This document shows positions 1 to 12,084 of a stretch of 64,000 nucleotides of DNA, one piece after another. The position numbers and the translations under genes were made by a program. This DNA comes from Chloranthus sessilifolius (Eukaryota > Streptophyta > Magnoliopsida > Chloranthales > Chloranthaceae): assembly GCA_021018995.1 (NCBI GenBank), contig CM037595.1, positions 91,090,491 through 91,154,490 on the forward strand, read 5' to 3'. The notes under the pieces are model-generated. The model was not told where the DNA came from, made no database searches, and was given only the letters and a program-made list of their open reading frames with translations. Positions within the stretch are counted from its first letter, which is position 1, and each line of letters begins with the position of its first letter.

Positions 1-424
1 GCGGCGGAGACGTCATTAGGAAGTCCCAGATGGTGATGTGAGCTGACGTTCTCCTTAGCTGCGTTTCTAATGCATATTCTCGGCTCATTTTTTCCATGGG
101 GTGTACCGCTGCAGGTTTCCTTCTTTCCTCAGGTTGGACCGGTGTTGGTGCTTCTGGCTATTTGGAAATTCTCCCCGACCGTGTGATAAATTCAACTGTC
201 CCTTCATTCCTGCTGCTCGCATTAGCATCAGTCTGATTGTAGTTGAGAGGGACTTGGTGAGGATCGTAAGATGACCTGGGGATTTGGAATGGTATTGGTG
301 ATGACTAGGTTGATGAGGGTATTGGTGATGACTAGGTTGGTGGTGTGGCGAAGTTGGGCCAAATATGGTTGACTAGTGCTGAAGATGGGTAGAATGGTAG
401 GGGTGTGGCAAAATTGGGCCACTC

Positions 425-3045
425 TTAATGGATTGGTGCTGGAGAAGGATTGAGTGACATATAGTGGTCAACTGTTGATGTCGAAAATGACTGGTATATC
501 AGGGGTGGGGTGAAACTGGGCTGCACATGGTTGATGGGGATTGGTGTCGGAAAATAAAGCCTCAAATCTAGAGGTGCTGGTTGGGGTGTAGGGTTTGGGA
601 AGTAATCGGCTAGATTGAGGGGTTCAACCACTCCTACGATCTCTTTCTTCTTATTCCACTGCCCCGGTTCCACGAAGCTTTCTCTTGTGGGGATGAACTT
701 GGAGGGATCGAATTCTTCCACATCTTCCTCTACTATGTTAATGTTGGGCCTTGGGCCCATCCCCCTGAAGGATATTGGTATGCGGATATGCTTGAGGAGG
801 CACTGGAAGGGTGATTTTTCCCCCTTCAATTAGGTCTCATATCGCGTGCTTTAAAGGAAAGCAACAATCAGTCGGATGCCCTGGACCTGGTGGAAATTAC
901 AGTATGTGTTGGGCTCATAATTTCTCGGGATTGGATTCGGCGAAGGTCGCGACTGAAACGGGGTATCCAAACCCTTTTCTATTAACAATGGCAATAGGAC
1001 ATTTAAGGATTGTCCCAAGGGAGTGAATACTCGGTCAAATCGGGCCCTTGGGTCATCTGTGTCCCTGGGCCACTGCCGGGTCTCCGTGCTGGATCTGCTT
1101 GTGCTGGGGCCTGTTGTGTTGTCCCAAATTGGAAGGGTGCCATGGTTGTGCTGGGTTGTGCTGGGTTGTGCAGTCATGATGGCTTGCTCCTTCGCACCTA
1201 CTATTTTATTTGGTCTCTGCTCTGCAAACTTGCAAGCCCCATTAGGCACCGTTTTGTTCATGCGACCATCTCTGACTGCATCTTCACATGTGGTTACATT
1301 TCTTACCAAATCGACAAAGCTGGCCTGCTATTGGTACACAAGAAAATCTGATATAACTGGCAGTGTCGTTTTTATGATCATCTCAATTTATTCCTCATCA
1401 AGTATACGATTCGTCACCTGGGCTGCTAGGGTCGTCCATCTTTCGGGATACTTAAAAGTCTCATCGGATTTTTGTTTCAATGGGCCAATCATATTTGCTC
1501 GGCTCGATGTCGATGTTATAGATATATTGTTCTTGAAACAATTGGGTGAGGTCTTTTCATGTTTTCAACATAGATGGTTCAATAGACGTGAACCATCTCA
1601 GTGTTGGGCCAATGAAAATTTTTTGAAACACTTTGATGAGGAGTCGTTCATCTCTACCGTATTGACACATATCCCCACAGTAAGACTTGAGGTGGGCGAT
1701 TGGGTTGCCGGTGCCATTGTATTTGTCAAAGGTGGGCACTTTGAATTTATCAGGTAATGGCACCTCAGCAAACAAATAGAGATTTGAGAAATCAATGGCA
1801 TGAATTTCGGCTCCACCCATCTTCATTAATTGCTTTTGGATCTTATCCATCTGCTCTCTCAATATTTCGGACTCCTTAGATGGTAATGCTGGGGTTGCTC
1901 CCCCATTGGGCTGTCCCCATTCATTCCTGTCTGCTTGTTGGTTGGTGAAGATGGGCCGTGGGGGGTTGAAACTGGCAAATGCCCCCATGTAGGCTCCACT
2001 GTTTCCGGCCTCATCCTCTTCATACTGATGACCCGTATCAAAGAATGGTGGAGGATGGGCGAGATTATCGGGTGGGTTTTGAATGGGTTGAGTGGGTATC
2101 TGGTGAGGCCACTGTAGTTGATGGGAACCTGGGTGATTTGATTGAGGGGTGAGAGGATGTGTGAATTGGGGATTTTTTTTTTTGGGGGAAGTGAGGGTGC
2201 CCTGATGGAGCCATTGGGGTTGATAGGAATTTTGCTGATTTGGTTGGGTGGTGAAAGGGTGTGTTAATTGTTGAGATGGGTATCCATAGGTGGTTGGGTA
2301 TGATGGGTGTGGGTGAATAGGGGTTCGGGTTGGATGAGCGAACGGGGTGAGATGGGTTCGCTATTTGGGTGGGAAATTGGGTATGCTTGTTGGGTATGGG
2401 TGTATGTATGAAATTGAGAGAATGATGGCTGATTTGAGAATGTGGCCTTTGGGTTTGAGCTTGAATGGGCTTGGGTTGGGATAAAGGGCCTTTGAGGCCC
2501 ACTTAGGTTGTTCCATGGTTGGTGATGGGAACTTTGGGTGGTGTGGATTATGGGTGGTTGATTGAGGTTGGTGTTTTGAGTGATGGTGGTGTGGAGATTT
2601 TGGAGAGTTTGTTGGGGGTTTGATGGGATTTGAGGTGGGTTGGGAAGGCTTTGGGAGGCCTTCCACGCCATGTATGCCCTCATCATCTCCTCCATCATGA
2701 TCATAGGATCGGTTATGGGGGCGGATATGGATGGTTCACCTGATGGGAGGGATGTATGAGGTGGTGGTGGTAATGCTCGAGTGGATGTGGTGGACAAATT
2801 GGGTATGACTTGGGTGGATGCAGAGGGAAAGCCGGGCGAAAAATTGGGTGTATGTTGGGTTGATGTAGGGGGAAAGTTAGGTGGGAAATGGGTGCCTGTT
2901 GGATTGATGTGGAGGGGAAATTGGGTGCCTGTTGGATTGATGTGGAGGAATTGGAGATGGGGATTTCATCCATGTGGGAATGTGGTGGGGATTGTGGTGG
3001 GTTTGAATCTGGGTCAGCATAGGCCGGATCGACTGCCCAAGACAT
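425..3045 (-). pseudogene. gag of Tat-type Ty3/gypsy element T, broken
   Basis: Gag would form the virus-like particle shell. The reading is spread over several frames. The N-terminal part (about 2264-3045) is proline, serine and threonine rich. The gag domain proper is open at 1557-1988, with a PLPDKFKVPTF stretch, an HLKSYCGDM motif and a KVFQ...LRWF motif typical of Tat/Ogre gag. The C-terminal part (851-1309) has LNVLLPLLIEKGL followed by PRNYEPNTYCNFH, the start of a zinc knuckle whose second half is lost. A further piece is open at 425-829. Frameshifts and stops make this a relic. The start near 3045 follows the primer-binding site by about 400 bp. Family call is from residue patterns; domain boundaries are approximate. 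Confidence 0.75.
2891..2948 (-). repeat. 33-bp tandem duplication in gag proline-rich region
   Basis: A unit beginning GGTGCCTGTTGGATTGATGT occurs at 2891 and again at 2924. The period of 33 bp equals 11 codons, so the duplication keeps the gag frame. Similar but more diverged units lie upstream (2790-2890), which suggests the low-complexity N-terminus grew by such duplications. Confidence 0.75.
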
Positions 3046-3097
3046 TTCAGGAGCGGGTAGTATGGATTTCTAGGGTGAGGACAAAATATTTTCCTTC

Positions 3098-3442
3098 TTC
3101 CCCTATGGGATGATGGCTGGTTCGGTGATGCTGTGGTTATGGCACCACAAGCTCTTTGTTGATTTTTTAGATATATATATATATATTGGATTTTTTATGA
3201 TATTTTTTTATTTGGAATGATCTTTCTCTTTCTTTTTGACCAAATTTTGTTTAGAATTTCCTTCTCTTTCTTTCTCTTTTATGGTGCTTTTTGGGGCCTT
3301 GGAACTCCCTTTTCGGATGAGTTTAACACCCCCAAAGCTTCCTACGACGAGATCTTTTAAGAATCAAAGAGAAAAGTAAGCAAAAAAGAGGAAAACACAT
3401 GCAATGGATTCAAAAACTTCAAGTAGAAGCTTTAAACAAATA
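3098..3442. other. untranslated leader of element T
   Basis: Noncoding DNA between gag and the primer-binding site, T- and A-rich, with a short (AT)n tract at about 3171-3186. No ORF or other feature was seen. Confidence 0.5.
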
Positions 3443-3460
3443 TCCCCAGTGGAGTCTCCA
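3443..3460 (-). promoter_or_regulatory. primer-binding site of element T
   Basis: On the minus strand this reads TGGAGACTCCACTGGGGA, close to the TGGCGACTCC-type binding sites of Tat/Ogre-like plant elements. It lies 2 bp inside the LTR end at 3463. It fixes both the LTR boundary and the orientation of T. Confidence 0.7.
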
Positions 3461-3462
3461 TC

Positions 3463-3845
3463 TGTGCAATCGTGAACTTTGCGGGTCCGTTGCGACGATG
3501 CGCTCACAAAAAAAAATGGAATCACCACCTGGAGTTTTTGCTATCCCGGATACCCAAAATAAGGCTGTGAGCACTGAAGTGCAAGCTATGACTCCTAATC
3601 GTAATCAATGCCAAAGCCTCTAGGGTAAGGAAGGTGTTAAGCACTCGATCAAGAATCAAAATTTTGGCCGAAATGACCGAAATTTTGGTCCAAATTATGG
3701 TTTCGGTCCTCACCGAAATGATAATTTTGACTGAAATTTTGGTCCAAATTTTTGGTTTTGGTCATGCCCGAAACCGAAATTTTGCCCAATATTTTGATCC
3801 TTGCACCCGATTGACTCGCTCGTAAGCAGTCTCTACTATAGCTAA

Positions 3846-3894
<49 letters not shown>

Positions 3895-3977
3895 AGAAAG
3901 AAAATGAGTGGCACTTCCCCTTGCCCAATTGCACTCAGATCCTATTGGGCTCTCCTCAAACACCGAAATTTCGGCGG
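3463..3977 (-). repeat. 5' LTR of element T, part 1 (3' end of LTR)
   Basis: The plus strand begins TGTGCAATCG, so the LTR ends in CA on the minus strand next to the primer-binding site. It contains diverged CCGAAATTTTGG-like inverted repeats (3640-3790) and a (TA)n tract. The LTR resumes at 13381 after the copia A/B insertion; total reconstructed LTR length is about 1.6 kb. Confidence 0.65.
3847..3892. repeat. (TA)23 microsatellite
   Basis: An uninterrupted TA dinucleotide run of 46 bp inside the LTR of element T. Confidence 0.95.
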
Positions 3978-3982
3978 CGTTA

Positions 3983-6076
3983 CACCACAAATACACCACC
4001 CTCAGTGATTACAACTTTATCCGATTCAAAGACTAACTTGAAACCATGTTTATTGAGTAAACTGGTCGAAATCAGATTCTTATGAATCTCAGGAACATAC
4101 AGTACATCGGTCAAAGTAAGGGTCTTATCAGAGGTCAATTTGAGATTGATTTTCCCTGAACCCTTGACCTTTGCAATTGAAGCGTTCCCCATGAAGAGCT
4201 CTTGTTTGTTTGTGTCCTCCACATAGTTAGCGAAGAAAGATCGGTAGTTACAAACATGCCTAGTGGTACCATAATCAATCCACCAGTCTTTTTCGCTTCC
4301 AACCATGTTGATTTCAGAAATCATTGCTACAAACTTTTCTTCAGGCACACTCGCTTGAGATTCTTTCTCCCTTTTCAGAAGTCTGCAATCCTTTTTGAAG
4401 TGACCGGGTTTACCATAGTGATAACGACTGCCCTTTTTCTTCTTGCCCTAATAACCTTGGCTGTTATTTTTATTGTTAGCTTTATCAGAATTGAAGTTGC
4501 CTTTCCGCTTTCCATGTGATTTGGACGTGCCAACTTCCACCATATGAGCCTTTGAAGTTAATTGAGATTGCTCGTCTTTCTTGTCATGAACACGAAGTTC
4601 GTCTTCGACTCAAAGATGGTTCTTTCTTTTTATGTTTGAGAGTGTTTCTGCAGTCCTTCCATGAGGCAGGCAATTTGTGGATAATTACATGATTGTGAAA
4701 AATGGGATCCATTTTTATGCCCTCTTGATTAAGTTGGCTGATAATATACTGAATCTCATGAACTTGATCGAGAATCAGTTTATTATCAGTCATTTTGAAA
4801 TCTAAATATTGACTTACAATGAAAGTTTTTGTACTGGCATCTTCTTTTTTGTACTTTGTCTCCAGTGTCGTCCAAAGTTCCATTGTAGACGACATGCTCT
4901 GGTACACATCGAAGAGTGAATTTGCTAGCATATTTGACACGGGACGGAATCGCAAGCTAACCCTAAAATAGTAGAATCCCGCACGGAAGGGGTTTAGGGT
5001 TTTAAACCTTTGATTAAAATAAAATAAAAAGCAGAAGAAGATAGGAGATCTCCGGATTCGCTCTATAGAGGCTTGTCGGCTTCGCACCAATGGGTTTCCA
5101 AGGCTTCGCACCAAGGCTGTACGTCGGCTTCGCACCAAGTCGTACGAGAAACGATTGCTCACTCCTCAAGTTTTAAAAGAATCACTCATTCGATCGAAAA
5201 CTCATCTCAAGTTCTCTAGAATTCGCACAAAGCAAAACTCATAATTTTCATTCATCATCAATACTCCTTCTCATAAGAGATTACAATGTGTATTTATAAA
5301 GAAAAGAAACCCTAAGAATACTACTTAAAATAAAACTCCTAATCAACCATTAAAACTTTCTAATCTAACGGTCATAATTGATTTCACCATTAATCCCGTT
5401 TTTTTATTACACGATCACTTTTGAAGGGTTAAACGATGTCTGATTGACGTGAAATTGGTCTTGTTTGAAAGCTTATCGAAGTAGCTTTCCAACAAGACAA
5501 GAATCACACAATTCCGACACATATTGGTAGACTTATGACCACTTTTCCAAAGGTTGCACAAAAAGTGACGTGATTAACAGTCACATATCACATATATGTC
5601 CCTGACCACTAAATAATTCAAATAAGGAAACTAGTCCTAAAACAAGCTACTTATTAAAAGAATCCTAATAAGAAAGGAAACTAAACCTAGATAAAATATT
5701 GCCTAAATTAATGTACACACGGGTCTTTAACGGGCCTTTTGAAAGCCCATTTATGGGTCCATTTCTTCCTTGCTTGCTTGCTTCGATTAGCCCGGTCAGG
5801 ATGCAAACATGTGGATCTAAATTCCCCATCAATATTGAGAATGTGCCCTTTACAGATATAATCATCTTGCTCCCATTTCTGACGATTATGAACATTGGCA
5901 AGAGATTCTCCATCAGAATCTTCAGGCTCCGCAGGTTTTGGAGTGGTTAGGACATAAGCAACTTTCAAAGTCGTCAATATGAAATGTATCTTTTGTTGCC
6001 ATCTTCTGAAGTTGTTGTCGTCGAATGGCTCCAATTTGACGAAGTCGTGAGTCATCACTTTCATATTTGAAGCCAT
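3983..6076 (-). pseudogene. gag-protease of copia A, split by a solo LTR
   Basis: The start is the ATG at 6076 (MASNMKVMTHD), matching the start in copy B. The copia gag domain runs to GHILN near 5837. The solo LTR 4935-5831 follows, and gag resumes at MLANSLFDVYQSM near 4934. The zinc knuckle has lost two ligands: RYHYGKPGH here against CYHCGKPGH in B. The protease active site reads DYGTT instead of the DSGAT of B. The frame shifts after the KHKKKE stretch near 4620. The sequence stops in the protease domain at 3983. It cannot encode a working product. Confidence 0.9.
4935..5831 (-). repeat. solo LTR 1 (897 bp), TSD ATATT
   Basis: It starts TGACACGGGAC and ends CCCCATCA, with the expected TG...CA termini. 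The direct 5-bp target duplication ATATT is at 4930-4934 and 5832-5836. Comparison with copia B shows an uninterrupted gag there, which confirms the insertion. A TATA-like TTTATAAATAC on the minus strand near 5290 suggests minus polarity. A second solo LTR of the same family is at 27215-28110. No internal sequence remains, so the element was probably lost by LTR-LTR recombination. Confidence 0.92.
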
Positions 6077-6102
6077 TATAAAACAGAATACCGTTTTAAA
6101 AT

Positions 6103-6712
6103 TGTTAGATAAAATTAGGAACAGAAATCCGAAAATGATGAAATGGGCAAGAGAATTGGACTCAAGGCACGTAATCGTTGTCTTTAAAACGCTATTCGCT
6201 CCCTACTCGAATAAATTCTCGAGTTTGCAAAAGGGTTCCAGCGAGACATTTCCAGGATACAACGAGCCCAATCTCTTGAATGCGATCCGTTACTTTGCAA
6301 CAGTAGAGGATCGCCCCAGAAAATTCAATCCGATGAAGTACCACCAAAAGAAGAAAGCAAGAGGAATTCTCAAAGTTTATGCAAGGAATCCGATGGATTT
6401 CAGAGTGTCCAAATCTGTGTCCTAAGGCCTCCTTATATAGAATTTTCAATATGACTATTGAACCAACAGTCATATTTTGGACGACTCAGATCTTTCAAAG
6501 ATCTCAATCGCTTCATCCAACGGCTGTATGAAACGTTGTAACTTTTCGAATTCACATTCGAGCGGTTGCACACCTTTATAAGCGATTATGAAACGGTTGG
6601 GTCCAACGGTTAACATTTGACCAATCCGTTTAGCCCAATAGAACCGAATTGACCCACTGAATAGTGGCCCATTAGGCCCGACCCGGCCCATGAATAATTT
6701 GACCATTGGATC
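6103..6712 (-). repeat. 5' LTR of copia A, left part
   Basis: It begins TGTTAGATAA on the plus strand and is interrupted at 6712 by copia B. The sequence resumes after the duplicated GGATC at 13014. It is about as similar to the B LTRs as those are to each other. Confidence 0.9.
6708..6712. repeat. target-site duplication of copia B, left copy
   Basis: GGATC here and at 13009-13013 flank the two LTRs of B exactly. Confidence 0.93.
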
Positions 6713-7615
6713 TGTTAGATAAATTATGAACAGAAATCCGAAAATGATGAAATGGGCGAGAGAATTGGACTCGAGGCACGTAATCGTTGTCTTTAAAACG
6801 CTATTCGCTCCCTACTCGAGTAAATCTTCGAGTTTGCAAAAAGGTTCCAACGAGACATTTCCAGGATACAACGAGCCCAATCTCTTGGATGCGATCCGTT
6901 ACTTTGCAATAGTAGAGGATCGCCCCAGAAAACTCAATCCGTTGGAGTACCAACAAATGAAGAAAGCAAGAGGAATTCTCAAGTTATATGCAAGGAATCC
7001 GATGGATTTCAGAGTATTCAAATCTGTGTCCCAAGGCCTCCTTATATAGAAGTTTCAATATGACTGTTGGGCCAACAGTCGTATTTTGGATGGCTCAGAT
7101 CTTTCAAAGATCTCAACCGCTTCATCCAACGGCTGTATGAAAGGTTGCAACTTTTCGAATTCAAATTCGAACGGTTGCAAACCTTTATAAGTGGTTATGA
7201 AACGGTTGGGTCAAACGGTCAACATTTGACCAATCCGTTTGGCCCAATAGAACCGAATTGACCCATTGATTAGTCGCCCATTAGGCCTGACCCGACCCAT
7301 GAATAATCTGACTGTTGGATTTGCCTGGTCAAAAAATCAAACCTCTGCTATGGTATAATGCGCGACGCGGCGCAGGCGTGCGTTAATGACGCGCTTAATC
7401 GCTAATCTCTTCTTATTGTCAAACAATAATAGAAGGTGAAAGGTTCTATATATAGCCTAAGCATTTTTTATTTTTACCAATGTGAGACTATTAATTTGCA
7501 TATAAAACTTGAGAATATCTATTGCCTAAATCCCAACCCAAAACTAAGAAATCAAATAAAGTTTTATTTTCTTTAAATTATTAAAATATTTATTATATTA
7601 ATAATAAATATAACA
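6713..7615 (-). repeat. 3' LTR of copia B
   Basis: TGTTAGATAA...TATAACA on the plus strand, 903 bp. A palindromic TATA box, CTATATATAG, is at about 7446-7455 and is shared by all copies of this LTR. Confidence 0.93.
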
Positions 7616-7629
7616 ATCCCCCACAAATT
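7616..7629 (-). promoter_or_regulatory. polypurine tract of copia B
   Basis: On the minus strand AATTTGTGGGGGAT directly precedes the 3' LTR, the expected plus-strand priming site in reverse transcription. Confidence 0.8.
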
Positions 7630-8170
7630 TAAAATAAAATAAAGACACTGGTACCGAAAATATGTGCATACCATGAAAGGTACTTTTTGAGTTTGAACCT
7701 TCACTTAGTGTAAACTTATCAAAGTCTTATCAGGGTGCTCAGAGACCATAGTCTTAAACTGAGGACCCTATATGACATGACCGGATAAATAACACACATA
7801 TTTTCTTAAGATCGAGTTTTCTATAAAGATAGCACTATTATGGCCTTGTGCTTATACCCTGGTTTCATGAATGCTTTTTGAGAAAAACCATAATCTCATA
7901 GGAAGCAGCCGCACCTCCACATTCACATAGGTAAGTATGTCGAATGTGTTTCTGTAATCAAACACATTAACACAAAATGTTACAAACTTATTAAGAGTAA
8001 ATACTCATCCTTCTCTTTTTCATTACAGATTCTAAGCACTTGACACCCGTCTTGGGATGGACATTTTAACAAAGTTAAAGTGCTTCTAATCATCACTCTT
8101 ATGTCGTACTCTTCCATTGAACTTAAGGATTTGTTATACAAATATTAAGTTGGATTTCTGACATAGGTGA
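7630..8170 (-). other. 3' untranslated region of copia B
   Basis: Noncoding stretch between the end of RNase H (8171) and the polypurine tract. No ORF or second gene seen. Confidence 0.6.
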
Positions 8171-11100
8171 TCAACTATATGGTTTTAGTCCTATCCCGAT
8201 AGTTGTTTTCTTTACCAATTCTCTAGAAAGTCCTTTGGTAAATGGATCAGCCAAATTATTATTGGTCCGAATTGAGTCTATCCCAATTACTCCATCCTTG
8301 AGTAATTCTCTAACATAACGGTATCGTAGACCAATATGTCTATCCTTACCATTATAAACTTTATTGTAGGCTTTTTCTCTCGTAGCCTCACTATCACAAT
8401 TTATTGTAATAGGTGACATAGGCTTTGGCCACAAAGGAATTTCTAAGAGTAAATTTCGAAGCCATTCCGCCTCTTTGCCACATGCCGTTAAGGCAATAAA
8501 CTCAGATTCCATTGTGGAATGAGTAATACATGTTTGCTTTTTAGATCCCCATGAGATCGCAGCACCACCGAGAGTGAATACCCATCCACTCGTTGCCTTG
8601 GATTCATCTGAATCTGAATTCCAACTTGCATCACTGTATCCTTCTAAAACATTAGGAAAACCAAAATAATGTAATCCATAATGTACACTTCCTTTTAAAT
8701 ATCTAAATACACGAGATATAGCGTTCCAATGATCATGACATGGATTACTAGTATATCTACTTAATTTTCCAATTGCATATGGTAAGTCAGGTCTAGTTCA
8801 GTGCATTGCATACATCAAACTACCGATTACTCTAGCATATTCTAACTGATTTACAAATCTACCTTTATTATAAACAAGTTTGCTGCTAGGATCATATGGT
8901 GTAGATGCAGGTTTACCATCTAAATGATTATATTTCTTGAGAATTTTCTCTATGTAATGAGATTGGGTTAAAGTAAGCTCATTATCATTTCTTACTATTT
9001 TGATTCCTAAGATGACATCAACATTACCCATATCTTGCATATCAAAATTGGAAGAGAGAAAAGATTTGGCATCCATTATACTATCTAAATCAGTACCAAA
9101 TATAAGCATATCATCTACATATAAACATATGATAACTCCCTTATTTGCAGAAAATTTACTATAAACACATTTATCAGATTCATTAATTTTGAAACCGTTA
9201 GAAACAATAACACTTTCAAATTTTTCATGCCATTGTTTAGGAGCTTGTTTTAAACCATAAAGAGATTTAATTAATTTACAAACTTTATGCTCATGTCCGG
9301 TCATTACAAAACCTTCAGGTTGCTCCATATAAACTTCTTCTAATTCACCATTTAAGAATGCAGTTTTTACATCCATTTGATGAATTTGTAAATGATAAAT
9401 AGAAGCAAGTGCTATTAAGATCCTAATAGTTGAAATTGCTCAAGTGTCAAAAAGTCAATACCTTCCTTTTGTCTAAATCCTTTTGCCACCAATCGGGCCT
9501 TAAACTTATCTATAGCTCCATCAGCTTTAAGTTTGCGTTTAAAAATCCATTTACAACCTATAGGTTTAGATCCTTCAGGAAGATCAACTAGTTTCCATGT
9601 TTTATTACCCATTATAGATTCTATTTCATCATTTATTGCTTCTTCCAAAAGGCAGCATCTTGCGATTTCATAGCCTCATCAAATGTTAAAGGATCATTTT
9701 CGATATGAAAAGAAAACATAGTTTCCTTTACTTGTTCTGATCTTGTTCCCTCTACTACAAACATATAAAAATCTGAACCAAAAGATTTTTCTTCTTGCAC
9801 TCTTTTACTTTTTCTGAGATCCGTATTTTCTATATTTTCAGAATTTATAATTAATTTTTCTTTATCAGAATTTTCATTAATTCTAGGAATAGAAGAAAAA
9901 CAATGTTCATAAAATTCAGCATCTCTAGATTCGATTATACTGTTTTGATCAATTGCACCTTTAGATTCAGTTACCAAAAATCTGTAGGCTTTACTGGTTA
10001 ATGAGTATCCAATAAATACGCATTCAATGGCTCTATTACCTAATTTGGGTTTTTTTAAATCTGGTAATCTAACCAGTGCTCAACACCCCCACACTTTGAG
10101 GTATTTAAGATTTGGTTTTCTTTTCTTCCATAACTCATAGGGAGTTATACAAGAACTCTTCTGTGGCACTCTATTTAAAAGATGACAAGCAGTGAGAAGT
10201 GCTTCACCCCACAAGTTTAAATTTAAATCGGAATTTAAAAGCATAGCATTTACCATTTCTATTAAAGTTCGATTTTTTCTTTCTGCTGTACCATTTTGTT
10301 CAGGAGTGTAAGGTGTAGTTGTAAGATGTACGACCATCACATTTTCACAAAATTCACTAAAATCATTTGAAGTGTATTCTCCTCCTCTATCAGATTTTTA
10401 ATTTTAAAATTTAACTGATTTTCAGCTTCTTCTTTATAAGCTTTAAATTTTCCTAAAGCCTCATCTTTATGTTTTAGCAAATAAACATAAGTATATTTAG
10501 AGTAGTCATCAATAAATGTTATAAAATATCTTTTTCCTCCTCTAGTTAAAATACTATTTAAATCACAAATATCAGTATGAATGAGTTCTAAAATTTGATA
10601 TTTTCTTTCTACTTTATTGAAAGGTTTTTTAATGATTTTAGTTTGAACACAAATTCTACATTTTTCATGAATATTTTTCTCGCATCTAGGAATTAATCCT
10701 AATTCTATCATAGAGTTTAAACGATCAACATTCACATGCCCTAGTCTATCATGCCAGAATGAAAGAGAATCAATAATATAAACAAAAGAAGGCATTTCAT
10801 TGCTTACATTCAATTTGAACATCCCATTACAGACATATCCTTTCCCCACAAATACACCACCCTTAGTGATTACAACTTTATCCGATTCAAAGACTAACTT
10901 GAAACCATGTTTATTGAGTAAACTGGTCGAAATCAGATTCTTACGAATCTCAGGAACATACAGTACATCGGTCAAAGTAAGGGTCTTATCAGAGGTCAAT
11001 TTGAGATTGATTTTCCCTGAACCCTTAACCTTTGCAGTTGAAGCGTTCCCCATGAAGAGCTCTTGTCCGTTTGTGTCCTCCACATAGTTGGCGAAGAAAG

Positions 11101-12058
11101 ATCGGCAGTTACATACATGCCTAGTGGCACCAGAATCGATCCACCAGTCTTTTTCGCTTCCAACCATGTTGATTTCAAAAATCATGGCTACAAACTTTTC
11201 TTCAGTCACATTCGCTTGAGATTCTTTCTCCCTTTTAAGAAGTCTGCAATCCTTTTTGAAGTGACCGGGTTTACCACAGTGATAACAACTTCCCTTTTTC
11301 TTCTGGCCCTGATGACCTTGGCTCTTATTTTTCTTGTTAGCCTTATCAAAATTGAAGTTGCCTTTCCGCTTTCCATGTGATTTGGACGTACCAACCTCCA
11401 CCATATGAGCCTTTGAAGTTAATTGAGATTGCTCATCAGTCTTGTCGCAAACACGAAGTTCATCTTCGACTCGAAGATGGTGGCACAACTCTTCAAACGA
11501 AAGTTCTTTCTTTTTATGTTTGAGAGTGTTTCTGCAGTCCTTCCATGAGGCAGGCAATTTGTGGATAATTGCATGATTGTGAAAAATGGAATCCATTTTG
11601 ATGCCCTCTTGATTAATTTGACCAATAATATACTGAATCTCATGAACTTGATCGAGAATCGGTTTATTATCAGTCATTTTAAAATCTAAATACTGACTTA
11701 CAATGAAGCTTTTTGTACTGGCATCTTCTATTTTGTACTTTGTCTCCAGCGCCTTCCAAAGTTCCATTGCAGACGGCATGCTCTGGTACACATCGAAGAG
11801 TGAATTTGCTAGCATATTGAGAATATGTCCTTTACAGATATAATCATCTTGCTCCCGTTTCTGACGATTACGAACTTTGGCAAGAGATTCTCCATCAGAT
11901 TCTTCAGGCTTCGCGGGTTTTGGAGTGGTTAGGACATAAGCAACTTTCAAGGTCGTCAATACGAAATGTATCTTTTGTTGCCATCTTTTGAAGTTGTTGC
12001 CGTCGAATCGCTCCAATTTGACGAAGTCGTGAGTCATCACTTTCAGATTTGAAGCCAT
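8171..12058 (-). pseudogene. gag-pol polyprotein of copia B, frameshifted
   Basis: The start is the ATG at 12058, only 26 bp inside the LTR. In order: copia gag (12058-11300), CCHC knuckle CYHCGKPGHFKKDC (near 11270), protease active site DSGATRHVC (near 11135), integrase zinc region (HDRLGH...CRICVQTK), integrase core residues in HTDICD and FIDDYSKYTYVYLL, then after a frameshift near 10395 the NGTAERKNRTL region (10080-10340). Reverse transcriptase has CLYVDDMLIFG (near 9125). RNase H is open at 8171-8512 with MESEFIAL. Lesions: the frameshift near 10395, a small deletion in RT near 9420, and a TGA near 8797. It would have made particle, protease, integrase and RT proteins. Confidence 0.93.
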
Positions 12059-12084
12059 TATAAAACAGAATAGCATTTTAAAAT

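Noticed and set aside
2065..2502. Separate proline-rich protein genes on the minus strand
   Set aside because: They are overlapping frames of the same repetitive GGGT-rich gag region of element T.
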